Source: a virus. Taken from it: a stretch of 64,000 nucleotides of DNA. The position numbers and the translations under genes were made by a program. Location of the stretch: positions 1-64,000 of IMG/VR virus record IMGVR_UViG_3300029319_000016; one strand, given 5' to 3'. Shown piece after piece: positions 8,901 through 15,839 of this stretch (positions within the stretch are counted from its first letter, which is position 1; the number at the start of each line of letters is the position of its first letter). The notes beneath the pieces are model-generated. The model was not told the DNA's origin. It searched no databases and saw only the letters and a list, made by a program, of their open reading frames with translations.

Positions 8901-10566
8901 GAACTGCTTGTGAAGATGGATTAGAGCTATTTGTAGCAGTAAAAGAAATAGGATTACCACTTGCAGCATAAATATTTCTGTATAAATTGTTTATGTCTGC
9001 CTTGTAATTTGCGGTTGCATCTGTATTATATTCAACACCTGATAAAAATTTGGAACCAACTAAAGCAATGTTTTCAATTCTTGCGTTTGTTACTGATAAA
9101 TCATTAACTGCCCCAGACGGATCATTTATCCATTCAATGTAATTTGTGTTGTTATCTGTAGATAAAGAATGAATAACTCTAAGATAATTCCATCCAACTT
9201 TTTGCTGATCTGTGTCTACTTTAAATTTAGCAGTCCTATGTTTAAAAATGTACCATTCTGAATTGTTGCCATCAAAAGATGAAGCCGTGACAGAAACATT
9301 AGTAAACCCAGATTGACTAGTTAGAGAATTAGCGGAACCTGTGTTAGGATTACCTGTTCCTGCTAAACCAGATAAAGCGACAGAATGGATCACTGTTCCA
9401 TTTAATTCTAATTTTAAAGTACCCTCGTTTGCATTTCCAAATGCATCATTTGAATAAGCTAAATAACCATTGGTAACTGATTCCACAACATGATGATTTA
9501 TTTCCCCTGTTATGTCCTGTGTTCCATCATAAATTCCCAATCTATAGTTTGAACCTAAAGTGCTAGAAGAATAGATACCTGTTGCATCAACAGCAGGAAA
9601 ACCAGCTGTCGTAGCAGAAGAAGTATAATCTGCCACAGTTTTGGATGACCCAAATGAAAGTTTTGCTGTTATTCCGTTACTCACAGATGATGTGATTGTA
9701 GAAACAGCTGGAGCTGGGGAAGGAGCAAGAATTTTTAAAACTTCATTAAATCTATCTACAGCTGTTCCTATTGCAGTTCCTGTTGTAAAATCTGTATAAA
9801 GACCGTCTGTGTAGTCTCCATCCTCTGCTGCGCCGATTGTTGAACTTCCACCACCAGCATTAACCGTAACAGTTACATCATCTCCTGAAGTCGAAGCAGT
9901 AATAAATGCGCCAACAAAATTAATACTTGCCGCACTTGTTGTAATGTTTGAACCTTCTTCTTTAATAATTAAAGGGCTACTAACATTTGTCAGATTAGAT
10001 CCGTCTCCGTAAAAGGCAGAAGCTGATAAATTTGCTGATGAAGAAAGCTCTCCATTAAGAAATACAGAACCAGTAAATTGATGAACATCATCAGAAGTGT
10101 CTCCAAAGATTGTTGAACCAGTTGCTGTTAAATTAATTACACTTCTATTTGTAACATTAACGTTATAAGCATTTGCATTTACAGTTCCAGATACATTAAG
10201 TGTACCTGTCAATACCATAGTGGTACCATCAAAAGTCAAATTACTCTCAGCTGTTAATGTATTGTCTCCATCAGATGTTAAGACTCTATTAGCACCATCA
10301 GATGAAATACTAAGACCAGAACCTATTCCACTTAAATTGGAGCCATCTCCATAATATGCAGATGCAGAAATCTCGGCTGAAGCCGAGACGTTTCCGTTTA
10401 CAAGAACAGATCCTGTTATTTTTAAATTGTCATTTGTATCAAAAACAAGAGCACTAGATCCACTAAGAGAAGTATCCCCTGCTTTTTTTAACTGGACTGA
10501 TCCGTCTATTCCTTGTGCAGCGGAAAGATTACTTCCACTAATATATGCCCAACCAAATTCACCCAT
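5944..10566 (-). CDS. Large tail fibre, internally duplicated, with cupredoxin-like domain
   Basis: A 1540-residue fibre protein. Residues 1-270 are shaft-like (YGDGSNLSGIGSG and YGDGSNLTNVSS, SGDDVTVTV). Residues about 300-865 and 865-1540 are diverged copies of one large module: each has KLSFG, GWNYxRVxH, NYxEWIxD, FxxETYRxxSGxY, a W-N/P-x-x-x-M-x-GGG motif, PxYSS-x-x-x-x-x-RTFYR and W-x-GYL near the end. Only the second copy carries an extra domain at about 1022-1125 with H1066, C1109, H1112 and M1115, the ligand pattern of a type-1 copper site. The protein is presumably a trimeric receptor-binding or side fibre. It is followed at once by two smaller fibre genes. Confidence 0.8.
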   Translation of the reverse strand: MGEFGWAYISGSNLSAAQGIDGSVQLKKAGDTSLSGSSALVFDTNDNLKITGSVLVNGNVSASAEISASAYYGDGSNLSGIGSGLSISSDGANRVLTSDGDNTLTAESNLTFDGTTMVLTGTLNVSGTVNANAYNVNVTNRSVINLTATGSTIFGDTSDDVHQFTGSVFLNGELSSSANLSASAFYGDGSNLTNVSSPLIIKEEGSNITTSAASINFVGAFITASTSGDDVTVTVNAGGGSSTIGAAEDGDYTDGLYTDFTTGTAIGTAVDRFNEVLKILAPSPAPAVSTITSSVSNGITAKLSFGSSKTVADYTSSATTAGFPAVDATGIYSSSTLGSNYRLGIYDGTQDITGEINHHVVESVTNGYLAYSNDAFGNANEGTLKLELNGTVIHSVALSGLAGTGNPNTGSANSLTSQSGFTNVSVTASSFDGNNSEWYIFKHRTAKFKVDTDQQKVGWNYLRVIHSLSTDNNTNYIEWINDPSGAVNDLSVTNARIENIALVGSKFLSGVEYNTDATANYKADINNLYRNIYAASGNPISFTATNSSNPSSQAVPDLGGSDDNTKVLGVTGALDFNGSTLFNGAITCNTTVTHPLKNTITNQGSATTGNGFLIDNRTLASTNLEEKFHDETYRKTSGSYDTQGSTIAASAVWNSQNHMTGGGASGHTDGLLYHNQRLYSPVDGDIPNGGNFGGMSNVETGQPNYSSIVGTRTFYRIITNSSGVTKRDMKIVSTKNSTRYNDSTLGASNIHFFAKIPGSTGWMDISQPFNYGSSSDGHGALIHGATSNSNTASTDSGNSTHCISFGTQSVTNGGYVMIKALADESWAGYLTELSFSVGATSNTATESLALDDIDLDDTAGVDAKLSFGASNGVVGYSNAQGSGIGSMANYDSNALYSDQGTTKRGVFKAFENMGGTLNENVSANGTNYPADSFKDSYRGALSIEVNGSEKHEVILYDTIGAKTNDFNGNNSGFSVSALSFSTTTDGIPDYTKPYRTGTYQIGTSDQRLGWNYARVVHDLDRVAMQTIVVTVVGGIFYFDGVKDTTLSLKIGNTYRFDTSDSSNGSHPLAFSTTSDGSHGGGSAYTTGVTSGAGYIQIIPEAAVTLYPYCTSHPNMGGTTQLNITATTKVQTNYVEWIVDTTGSTDNTAVSAPSISDFGHTTLYYQSGIRYFVPNPTASFDFSGSNFYSNVYSNDSAAISFPTTTNCSVTNIRAVGSGITTFDSAVSQAGMPNLNNSTDCEITTIQITGTVQYDGSTPSISGGLGLFTANDVSVTGRILHPFKSDKTTSVGSKTALMVYSGSIGSTTIETEEHFNTETYRIVSGNYANQTDTTSSANAWNPQTQMNGGGSHDDGMVTAAGFAISPFQIGVAGNTGHASLQAPAGNPDYSSLTNNVRTFYRYFKYTSASTVASFSMNIKGDANLVAKTGTYAAALGANKNVFIELKVPYDANYSGADDQSTGWADCAKIFDASAQPTTSNDGAGIRSGETTGEDQTIDSPSGLDLSLTLGARRIKQNQYVVVKVSAHKDWTGYLSQITIAYS
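7190..7492 (-). other. Cupredoxin-like domain within the fibre gene
   Basis: The encoded segment (IVVTVVGGIFYFDG, then YRFDTSDSSNGSHPLAF, then TLYPYCTSHPNMGG) has the plastocyanin-type order His ... Cys-x-x-His-x-x-Met, at residues 1066, 1109, 1112 and 1115. It interrupts module 2 of the fibre exactly where module 1 continues without it, so it is an insertion. Confidence 0.7.
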
Positions 10567-10575
10567 CTAAACCTC

Positions 10576-11025
10576 TTAAAATGTGCTACACGCAGCAAAA
10601 ATATTAACTTCAGAAGCATCAGCACACACAAAGGCAACTCTATCAATTCCAGCAATTTCATAACAACGATATTGTCGTTTATCTGGTGTTTGGGAAGCAG
10701 GTGCTGTACTAGAAGCATCCTCCCCAGCAATACTCACCTCTGTTGCACCGCCAATTGTTGTGCTCAATGGAAACCATCTTAGAAACGCGTGACAATATCC
10801 AAATACTGTTACTGTTTCTCCATCGTCTTCAGCACTGTCTTCTACTAAAACATGTAAAAATCTTTGGTTTTCAGTTGCATATCCTTGCACACCAGATGTT
10901 GCAGCAGTAACGCCGGCTAATGAGGATAAAGCCTCAACTGGTGTTACTGTTCCACCTTGAGATCCTGCTAAATTTTTGGGACTTCTTGTTCGTCCCCAAC
11001 TACTATGTCTATGTACTGCCATCAT
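10576..11025 (-). CDS. Small probable virion protein, unknown
   Basis: A 149-residue protein starting MMAVHRHSSWGR after AAGGAG; either of the two adjacent ATGs could be used. It lacks membrane segments and is rich in Ala, Ser, Thr and Val. FLHVLVEDSAEDDGETVTVFGY and the closing VAFVCADASEVNIFAACSTF suggest a small beta-sandwich. It sits between bS21 and the large fibre, behind its own CTATTTA motif (20 nt), and probably starts the fibre transcript. A head decoration protein or fibre adaptor are both possible; I recognise no family. Confidence 0.55.
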   Translation of the reverse strand: MMAVHRHSSWGRTRSPKNLAGSQGGTVTPVEALSSLAGVTAATSGVQGYATENQRFLHVLVEDSAEDDGETVTVFGYCHAFLRWFPLSTTIGGATEVSIAGEDASSTAPASQTPDKRQYRCYEIAGIDRVAFVCADASEVNIFAACSTF

Positions 11026-11045
11026 TAACTCCTTAAAAACTATTG

Positions 11046-11052
11046 TAAATAG
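11046..11052 (-). promoter_or_regulatory. Candidate late promoter motif
   Basis: The coding strand reads AGACTATTTACAA, 20 nt before the start at 11025 and just after the bS21 stop codon. Confidence 0.5.
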
Positions 11053-11053
11053 T

Positions 11054-11260
11054 CTATTTTCTTCGTTTTTTCTCTTCTTTTATTCTTCTACGAATTGCTC
11101 TTTCTTTAGCTCTTCGTCTTTTCTCCGAGGGTTTTGTATAATGTTGACGATCTTTTATTTCGTCAATAATCCCAAGTTTTTTACATTTTTTGATAAAGCG
11201 TTTTACCACTCTATCTAAATTGTCTTTTTTCTTAACACGATAAGTGTAATTATTTGCCAT
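11054..11260 (-). CDS. rpsU: Ribosomal protein bS21 homologue
   Basis: A 68-residue, very basic protein. It carries the bS21 signature in order: DNLDRVVKRFIKKCKKLGI near residues 13-31, E-I-K-D-R-Q-H-Y at 34-41, KPSEKRRRAKERAIRRR near 43-59, then a Lys/Arg tail. bS21 binds the 30S subunit near the anti-Shine-Dalgarno sequence and helps initiation. Phage copies are known from marine phages and are thought to replace host bS21 and bias translation to phage mRNA. The start overlaps the end of the preceding gene by 11 nt, and the gene lies inside a late head/fibre region rather than an early one. Confidence 0.92.
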   Translation of the reverse strand: MANNYTYRVKKKDNLDRVVKRFIKKCKKLGIIDEIKDRQHYTKPSEKRRRAKERAIRRRIKEEKKRRK

Positions 11261-11669
11261 TTTTACCTGCCATTTTTTCCCAAATTAATGAAGATTTGCC
11301 CATAAATGAAGAAATGTCAACACCTGGGTCGTTAGGGTCAACATCAGATAAAGCACCTCTACCTGATTCTCGCGGAGCAGGAGCAGGTGTTGTTCCTTCA
11401 AAAAGGTTTACACCATTATATGCATCTTTTCCTACTGCTTCCATCATTTTTTTTCTTTGTTTGTCTAATCTTGCCTTTGCTTGATCGTCAGTTTCGTATT
11501 TAGGTTGTTGTTTTTTTGGATAACTTTGTCTATTTTCAACAATAGGCTGTCCAACACCTTTTACCACTTCACTTATAATTGACGAAAGAGTTCCATCTTC
11601 GAAAATTACTTCTTTAATGCACTCTTTTATTAATGGTTTAAGTATTTTTTTTAATTCTTGCTTTTTCAT
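11250..11669 (-). CDS. Probable prohead core or minor head protein
   Basis: A 139-residue protein whose first 40 residues form a charged amphipathic helix (MKKQELKKILKPLIKECIKE). This is followed by I-F-E at 22-24, a possible gp21 cleavage site, and a second one (L-F-E) near residue 94. The middle is Lys/Gln-rich. The C-terminus (DPNDPGVDISSFMGKSSLIW) is well defined and could be a docking peptide. It starts by overlapping the last base of the prohead protease gene, TAATG-style, which points to tight co-expression with head assembly. No family is recognised; a small core protein like T4 gp67/gp68 or IP proteins is my guess. Confidence 0.6.
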   Translation of the reverse strand: MKKQELKKILKPLIKECIKEVIFEDGTLSSIISEVVKGVGQPIVENRQSYPKKQQPKYETDDQAKARLDKQRKKMMEAVGKDAYNGVNLFEGTTPAPAPRESGRGALSDVDPNDPGVDISSFMGKSSLIWEKMAGKNGK

Positions 11670-12298
11670 TAGTCCCTCAAGATCTTATTAAATAGGTTAT
11701 CAATGTTATTTTCTTTACCCTCGGCGATTTTAAATTTAACTGCGCCTCTGTTTATTCCTGATCTGTTGTTTTTTGGATAAACATAAGCATCTGGTGTTGA
11801 GGGCTCTGCTACAATATCGAAGCAAATTAACTGAAAGTCCTCTTCTACAACCGTATCACCCATTGATTCTTTTACCGATCCTAGTCCACGTGAAGAAATA
11901 CCAAGCTTAACACCGGCGTTAATTAAGTCCTTAAGAATACGACCAGAAGGTGTATCAAGAACTTTAATTTTACCCATAACATCTTTACCTTCCCACCAAC
12001 AATCAGTAATCATGTGTGAAACATTTTTTAGATTAATTACTGAATCATCAGGATGATCTAATTCACCTGTGGCTCTTCCATCAGCAACAATTTTTTTGTA
12101 ATTGTCGACTTCTTTCTTGAGAACTTTCATTGGATAAACGCGACCATTGCCGTTCTTCTTATCAGCAGTTTGAATACGACCAACAAGATAAACAGCTCCC
12201 TCTTGGATTACCTCACGTTTTTGAGCTTCACTCAAACGATCAAGGCAACGCCCATCAGGACATAGTTCAAAAAATTCTGTTAATAATTGTTTACTCAT
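11669..12298 (-). CDS. 21: Prohead core protein protease, gp21-like
   Basis: A 209-residue serine protease of the T4 gp21 family. Visible landmarks are NGNGRVYPMKVL (residues 49-60), GELDHP with the catalytic-type His at 82, and GISSRGLGS with the Ser at 135/136. The rest (FDIVAEPSTPDAYVYP) also fits the family. In T4 it assembles in the prohead core, cleaves core, shell and internal proteins after [L/I]-x-E, and then destroys itself. Here L-T-E occurs at residues 6-8. This enzyme would be the one to process the L-x-E-bearing tags found on many neighbours. It starts directly after the 2H phosphoesterase stop. Confidence 0.95.
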   Translation of the reverse strand: MSKQLLTEFFELCPDGRCLDRLSEAQKREVIQEGAVYLVGRIQTADKKNGNGRVYPMKVLKKEVDNYKKIVADGRATGELDHPDDSVINLKNVSHMITDCWWEGKDVMGKIKVLDTPSGRILKDLINAGVKLGISSRGLGSVKESMGDTVVEEDFQLICFDIVAEPSTPDAYVYPKNNRSGINRGAVKFKIAEGKENNIDNLFNKILRD

Positions 12299-12796
12299 TT
12301 ACTCTACCTCTTCCACTGTTCCTGTAACTGTTAATGGTTGTGGCAAAGGTTGAAAGTTCTCTTGTGGTATTTTATTAGAATTAAAAGGTTTTCCATCAAC
12401 AGGAATGGCTATTGTAATATGTGGAAACTTTACTTTTTTAGAAATCGGAGCAGGTGGTTCGACTTTAGCAGCCATTGCTTTATCATCAAAACCAATATGT
12501 GTTACTTGCAACAACACTTGTCCACCAACAGGATAATCAGCACTAAAGTCATGCTTTCCTTTTGGATGAACAATAGGCGAGAAAGGCACAATTGTCATAT
12601 GGTGTGGCAAAGGAGCACCAGCTTTTGTTTCGTGAACAAAACCTTCAGGTACGCCAAACTCAATAGCAGCTTGTTTTAAAGCTTCTACACTTTGAGGGTC
12701 AAGAACAACTCCGGAATAAGAAACTTTTCCTTCACTTAAAACAGCATCAAGTTCTTCTTTAATTATTCTTCTTAATTGTTGATTCGTTATTTGCAT
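12299..12796 (-). CDS. Tagged 2H phosphoesterase
   Basis: I place the start at 12796 (MQITNQQLRRIIKEEL), preceded by GGAG; an upstream ATG at 12823 in the same frame has no site and would bury the tag. The protein has 165 residues. The tag ends L-S-E at 20-22. After it come SYSGVVLD (26-33), HHMTI and FPHITIAI, giving two H-x-T-I motifs about 60 residues apart, the hallmark of 2H phosphoesterases, which cleave 2',3'- or other cyclic phosphodiesters. Known phage members include Acb1, which degrades CBASS cyclic nucleotides. Whether this one does so is unknown. The tag suggests packaging in the capsid, and the gene abuts the protease gene. Confidence 0.75.
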   Translation of the reverse strand: MQITNQQLRRIIKEELDAVLSEGKVSYSGVVLDPQSVEALKQAAIEFGVPEGFVHETKAGAPLPHHMTIVPFSPIVHPKGKHDFSADYPVGGQVLLQVTHIGFDDKAMAAKVEPPAPISKKVKFPHITIAIPVDGKPFNSNKIPQENFQPLPQPLTVTGTVEEVE

Positions 12797-12879
12797 TATT
12801 TTCTCCATTAAATGCGGGCGCAACCCGCGTGAGTCAGCTGCCTGAACAGCAACGACGAACTGGTTGTAGCATCCATTTT
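12797..12879 (-). other. GC-rich structured spacer
   Basis: This gap is about 58 per cent G+C across 12808-12876, far above its surroundings. On the coding strand it can form two hairpins: GTTGCTG/CAGC-T-GAC around TTCAGG (12833-12853) and GCGGG/CCCGC around TTGCG (12814-12828). No T run follows, so it is not a classical terminator. It also contains a 22-codon open frame starting at 12876 that lacks a ribosome binding site. A regulatory RNA structure or a foreign fragment are both possible. Confidence 0.45.
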
Positions 12880-13194
12880 TTATTCATCTTTATCTCCAAT
12901 TTTTGAAATACGAAAGCCAAAATCATCAACCAACATAGAGATTAGATAAGATGTTCCAGCAGAAATCCAACCGCAAATAAAAAAATTAGCGATTGTATAA
13001 TCAAATGTAAATAGTTCCGTCCACTTGTTAATGCAAAATAAAAAACAACCAACCCAAAAGCCTATACACAAAGGACAATGAAAAAGTGTGTTCCATTTCT
13101 TTGTGTAATCTTTTTCAGGTCGAAAATCTTCAAATATTTTACCGTAAACAAGAATAAAAGTCAAACCATAAGCGGCAAGTATAAAATTTATCAT
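12880..13194 (-). CDS. Small membrane protein, CPLCIGFW motif
   Basis: A 104-residue protein with three likely membrane segments, near residues 3-19, 41-56 and 68-88. The motif H-C-P-L-C-I-G-F-W-V-G at about 39-49 resembles the CPFC-x-GFW motif of small DUF1360-type membrane proteins. I infer location in the host inner membrane; the function is unknown. It lies 7 nt after the metalloprotease-like gene and is followed by the GC-rich spacer. It could equally be a superinfection or lysis-modifying protein. Confidence 0.6.
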   Translation of the reverse strand: MINFILAAYGLTFILVYGKIFEDFRPEKDYTKKWNTLFHCPLCIGFWVGCFLFCINKWTELFTFDYTIANFFICGWISAGTSYLISMLVDDFGFRISKIGDKDE

Positions 13195-13201
13195 CTAACA
13201 C

Positions 13202-14347
13202 CTATTTTAAAAATCCATATCTTTTGTCAACATAATTTATAATATTACTTTCAAATTTACTTATAAGATTTGAAGCTGTAGTCCAGCTTTCTTCAAGATT
13301 TACTTCATCAATGCCTAGGTTTGCTAATTTCATAAAAAGATCATCATTGTGATCATTCATCATATTTATGTAATCATCTAATCTAGATGAAAAATGTTTT
13401 TTAATTAGATCTTTTCTGTTTACTTTTTTTCCACTTTTTCTCAAAATAACTAGTTCTTTGTCTGCTAATAGTGTTGCTTTTCTAGTAAACCCAACTGCAT
13501 ATGCTTCTATCTCAACTGGCTGTAAGTAGTACAATACATACTTTTGTGCCTCAGTTGAAGCAGAATACGCTTTAAGTAATTTTTTAAAATCCTCTACACT
13601 TTCTTTTAAAATTTTATCATATTGTTCTTTATAGGATTCTTTCTCTTTCTTTGTAACTAAATTATAGAAAAAATCTGTAATTTTTTTTCCAATAGATTTT
13701 GTAGTGTTGTTTAGCATTTTCAATCTTTTTGACGGGTCTTTTTCTTTTATTATTTTATCATATAAGTCAATCGTTTTGTCAAAACCTGATCCTTTTATAT
13801 TTTGTAGTGAATGTTCTATTTCGTGTCTAACGTTTTCTTGTAATGTAATTTTAATCTTATTCAACACACCAAGATTGTTGTTAACTGATCTTTTGTTGTC
13901 ACTACCTTTAATTTGTTTTTCACTAGTTTTGTCCCAACCTATTGTATGTTCAAAGTCAATCTTCAAAGTTTGCTTACCAGGCATCCAGCCAGCACCAGGA
14001 GATTTTAAGACAAATTTATTTTTATTACCACCACTTAGTTCTTTAAAAGTTAATTTATAGTTTTTTATAAGTTTCAAATATTTTGAGTTTTTCAACTTTT
14101 TTAGACGACGTTTCATAAAATTGTTAAAGTTTTTTTCTGAATAGAAAGATGGTCCAAAATTTTCAGCAGTTAGCTCACCACCTGGATCGCCATCTGGGAC
14201 TTGATCTTTTCGGCTTATAATTTCTTTATGCTGAGCTTTTATCATAAGGGCCAAAAAGTCTATTACACTTTTAACAATGACACCAGCTTCTCTATCACCA
14301 GATCGAGCTTCATTTAATTTTAATTTTTTTATTATTTTTATTTTCAT
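13202..14347 (-). CDS. HExxH metalloprotease-like protein with short tag
   Basis: A 381-residue basic protein. Near residues 175-184 it reads NVRHEIEHSLQ, an H-E-x-x-H zinc protease motif. About 100 residues later YLQPVEIEAYAVGF offers an acidic residue as a third zinc ligand, the order seen in gluzincin-type peptidases. The first 13 residues (MKIKIIKKLKLNE) form a short basic helix that ends in L-N-E, a possible gp21 cleavage site. Residues about 200-260 are Lys-rich. The start overlaps the previous stop as TAATG. A protease carried in the virion is my reading; the motif alone does not prove activity. Confidence 0.6.
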   Translation of the reverse strand: MKIKIIKKLKLNEARSGDREAGVIVKSVIDFLALMIKAQHKEIISRKDQVPDGDPGGELTAENFGPSFYSEKNFNNFMKRRLKKLKNSKYLKLIKNYKLTFKELSGGNKNKFVLKSPGAGWMPGKQTLKIDFEHTIGWDKTSEKQIKGSDNKRSVNNNLGVLNKIKITLQENVRHEIEHSLQNIKGSGFDKTIDLYDKIIKEKDPSKRLKMLNNTTKSIGKKITDFFYNLVTKKEKESYKEQYDKILKESVEDFKKLLKAYSASTEAQKYVLYYLQPVEIEAYAVGFTRKATLLADKELVILRKSGKKVNRKDLIKKHFSSRLDDYINMMNDHNDDLFMKLANLGIDEVNLEESWTTASNLISKFESNIINYVDKRYGFLK

Positions 14348-15030
14348 TAATATGTATACCTTCCATAGAGGTATGGAGCAAACATATTGTGTTGCAAAAT
14401 TGAACCCTTTTCTTCAGAGTGTGGAACTTCACCTAGTTCTGTTGAGTTTTCATTATCAGGTTCTAGTTGAGCATCTTGCATTATATCATCATGGCCTTTT
14501 TTCATCTTTGATGATGGAATTTCTGATTTTATCCATTCTGACAATTGATAAACTGTGGATTTTATTGGATCTCTTTCTTTTGATTCGTGTATCTTGCCTT
14601 CAAGAGAACCATAAACATTACCACCTTGGATTGAATCGTATTCAATTACACCATTTTTTCTCATCCATTCCATTAAACGTGACTCCGCACCATAAACAAC
14701 TTCAGACATTAAGTCTTTTGGAAACGCAACAATCTTCTTTTTCTCAACCATTAGGACTATGTCAATGTCTGCATGATCAAAAATAAGTAAATCACCATTA
14801 AGAGCTTTACGTATGTTCATTTCAAATTTAGTTTTTCTTTCATTTGGATTGTTAATTTTAACACCGATTGGTCCTGGTGTAAAACGAACTTCGGTATCTC
14901 CTTTTATTTTAACATCCAAATCTCTTTCTTCTGGTTCTGTTTTCACATTGACACTAGTAGGAGTCCGAATGTCAATCCCAAGATCTTCTTCTAGCAGGTC
15001 TGAAATTATGTTTTGTGGTTTTTTATACAT
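14347..15030 (-). CDS. Conserved-looking unknown in head gene cluster
   Basis: A 227-residue protein with no family I can name. Residues about 32-65 hold alternating charged beta segments (VNVKTEPEERDLDVKIKG, then VRFTPGPIGVKINNP). A section near 80-130 (ALNGDLLIFDHADIDIVLMV, FPKDLMSEVVYGAESRLMEW) looks globular, and the C-terminus ends in an aromatic motif (FAPYLYGRYTY) that could dock to a partner. It starts one codon after the previous stop and overlaps the next gene, so it is translated with the portal-protease cluster. I expect a virion or assembly protein. Confidence 0.5.
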   Translation of the reverse strand: MYKKPQNIISDLLEEDLGIDIRTPTSVNVKTEPEERDLDVKIKGDTEVRFTPGPIGVKINNPNERKTKFEMNIRKALNGDLLIFDHADIDIVLMVEKKKIVAFPKDLMSEVVYGAESRLMEWMRKNGVIEYDSIQGGNVYGSLEGKIHESKERDPIKSTVYQLSEWIKSEIPSSKMKKGHDDIMQDAQLEPDNENSTELGEVPHSEEKGSILQHNMFAPYLYGRYTY

Positions 15031-15825
15031 TTATTTAATCTCCGATAATAGTTGTTGAATGTGAAAGACATCTTTAACTACTTCCTCGGTTAAAGGTTTC
15101 TTTTTAAAGTTTTCAAGTTTTTCTTTAACTAGTTTTATCTTATCAGACCACTGCCCTTCGCTTAAATTTTCACATTGTTCTCTTAATCTTGCAATTTCTT
15201 CGTTCATAAACGTTTTAAGCCCAAGTCCATTATCAGAAAAAGACGTAATGTAGTTAGTCAAAAGATCTCTCTGTTCTTTTAAAAGAGACTCCTTATATGT
15301 ATCATTAAATTTATTAACAAAGGTACTATAAGTAAGACTATCTATTGTCTTCAATTTTTGCTCTTTAATCGCTTGAGGATGCGAAATAACAAGTGTTTTG
15401 ACCCTTTCCTCTATCAATAGACGGGTTTTTGCTTTAAGACCATTAGAATTGAAATACTGTCCAACTGTTGCTATTGATTTATAATTGGGAATAAAATTAC
15501 CAAATGCCTCTGGGATGTTGTGATTAAACTCTTTGATTAGACTGGTTTGTTCATTAAAAATTTCTTTTCTGTCTAAAGCTTCCCAGTCTTCTTTTACTTC
15601 TTTCATGTAACGAAGTCCAAGAGATTCTTCAAGTTTTTGAGGTTCCATTAACTGTTTATACAATTGGAGATCGTTGTAAAGAGGCTTTCCTTTTGAGAAA
15701 TATCTCTTAAGTGTCTCAACAATTTGTTGTTTCTTTTGAAGCTCTCCTCTTACAACAGCCTTGGTCATTTCTTTGATTAGGCATTCGTAAAGAAAAGCGG
15801 TATTTCTTTTCTTATTATGTTTCAT
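15031..15825 (-). CDS. Unknown helical protein between portal and protease genes
   Basis: A 264-residue, largely helical protein (MKHNKKRNTAFLYECLIKEM, many Leu/Lys/Glu heptads, C-terminal VVKDVFHIQQLLSEI). No catalytic motif or membrane segment is seen. The C-terminus ends in L-S-E-I-K. Its place between the tagged genes and the protease suggests a head component, perhaps a core or neck factor, and a good ribosome binding site (AAGGAG) precedes it. T4 has no obvious counterpart at this position. Confidence 0.5.
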   Translation of the reverse strand: MKHNKKRNTAFLYECLIKEMTKAVVRGELQKKQQIVETLKRYFSKGKPLYNDLQLYKQLMEPQKLEESLGLRYMKEVKEDWEALDRKEIFNEQTSLIKEFNHNIPEAFGNFIPNYKSIATVGQYFNSNGLKAKTRLLIEERVKTLVISHPQAIKEQKLKTIDSLTYSTFVNKFNDTYKESLLKEQRDLLTNYITSFSDNGLGLKTFMNEEIARLREQCENLSEGQWSDKIKLVKEKLENFKKKPLTEEVVKDVFHIQQLLSEIK

Positions 15826-15839
15826 TTGTTTCTCCTTTA

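Noticed and set aside
12808-12876. 22-codon open frame in the GC-rich spacer as a gene
   Set aside because: No ribosome binding site, no similarity seen, and the region is better explained as RNA structure.
12797-12879. tRNA gene in the GC-rich spacer
   Set aside because: A GCGGG/CCCGC stem looked like a T arm, but the loop is only five bases and no acceptor stem or anticodon arm can be drawn.
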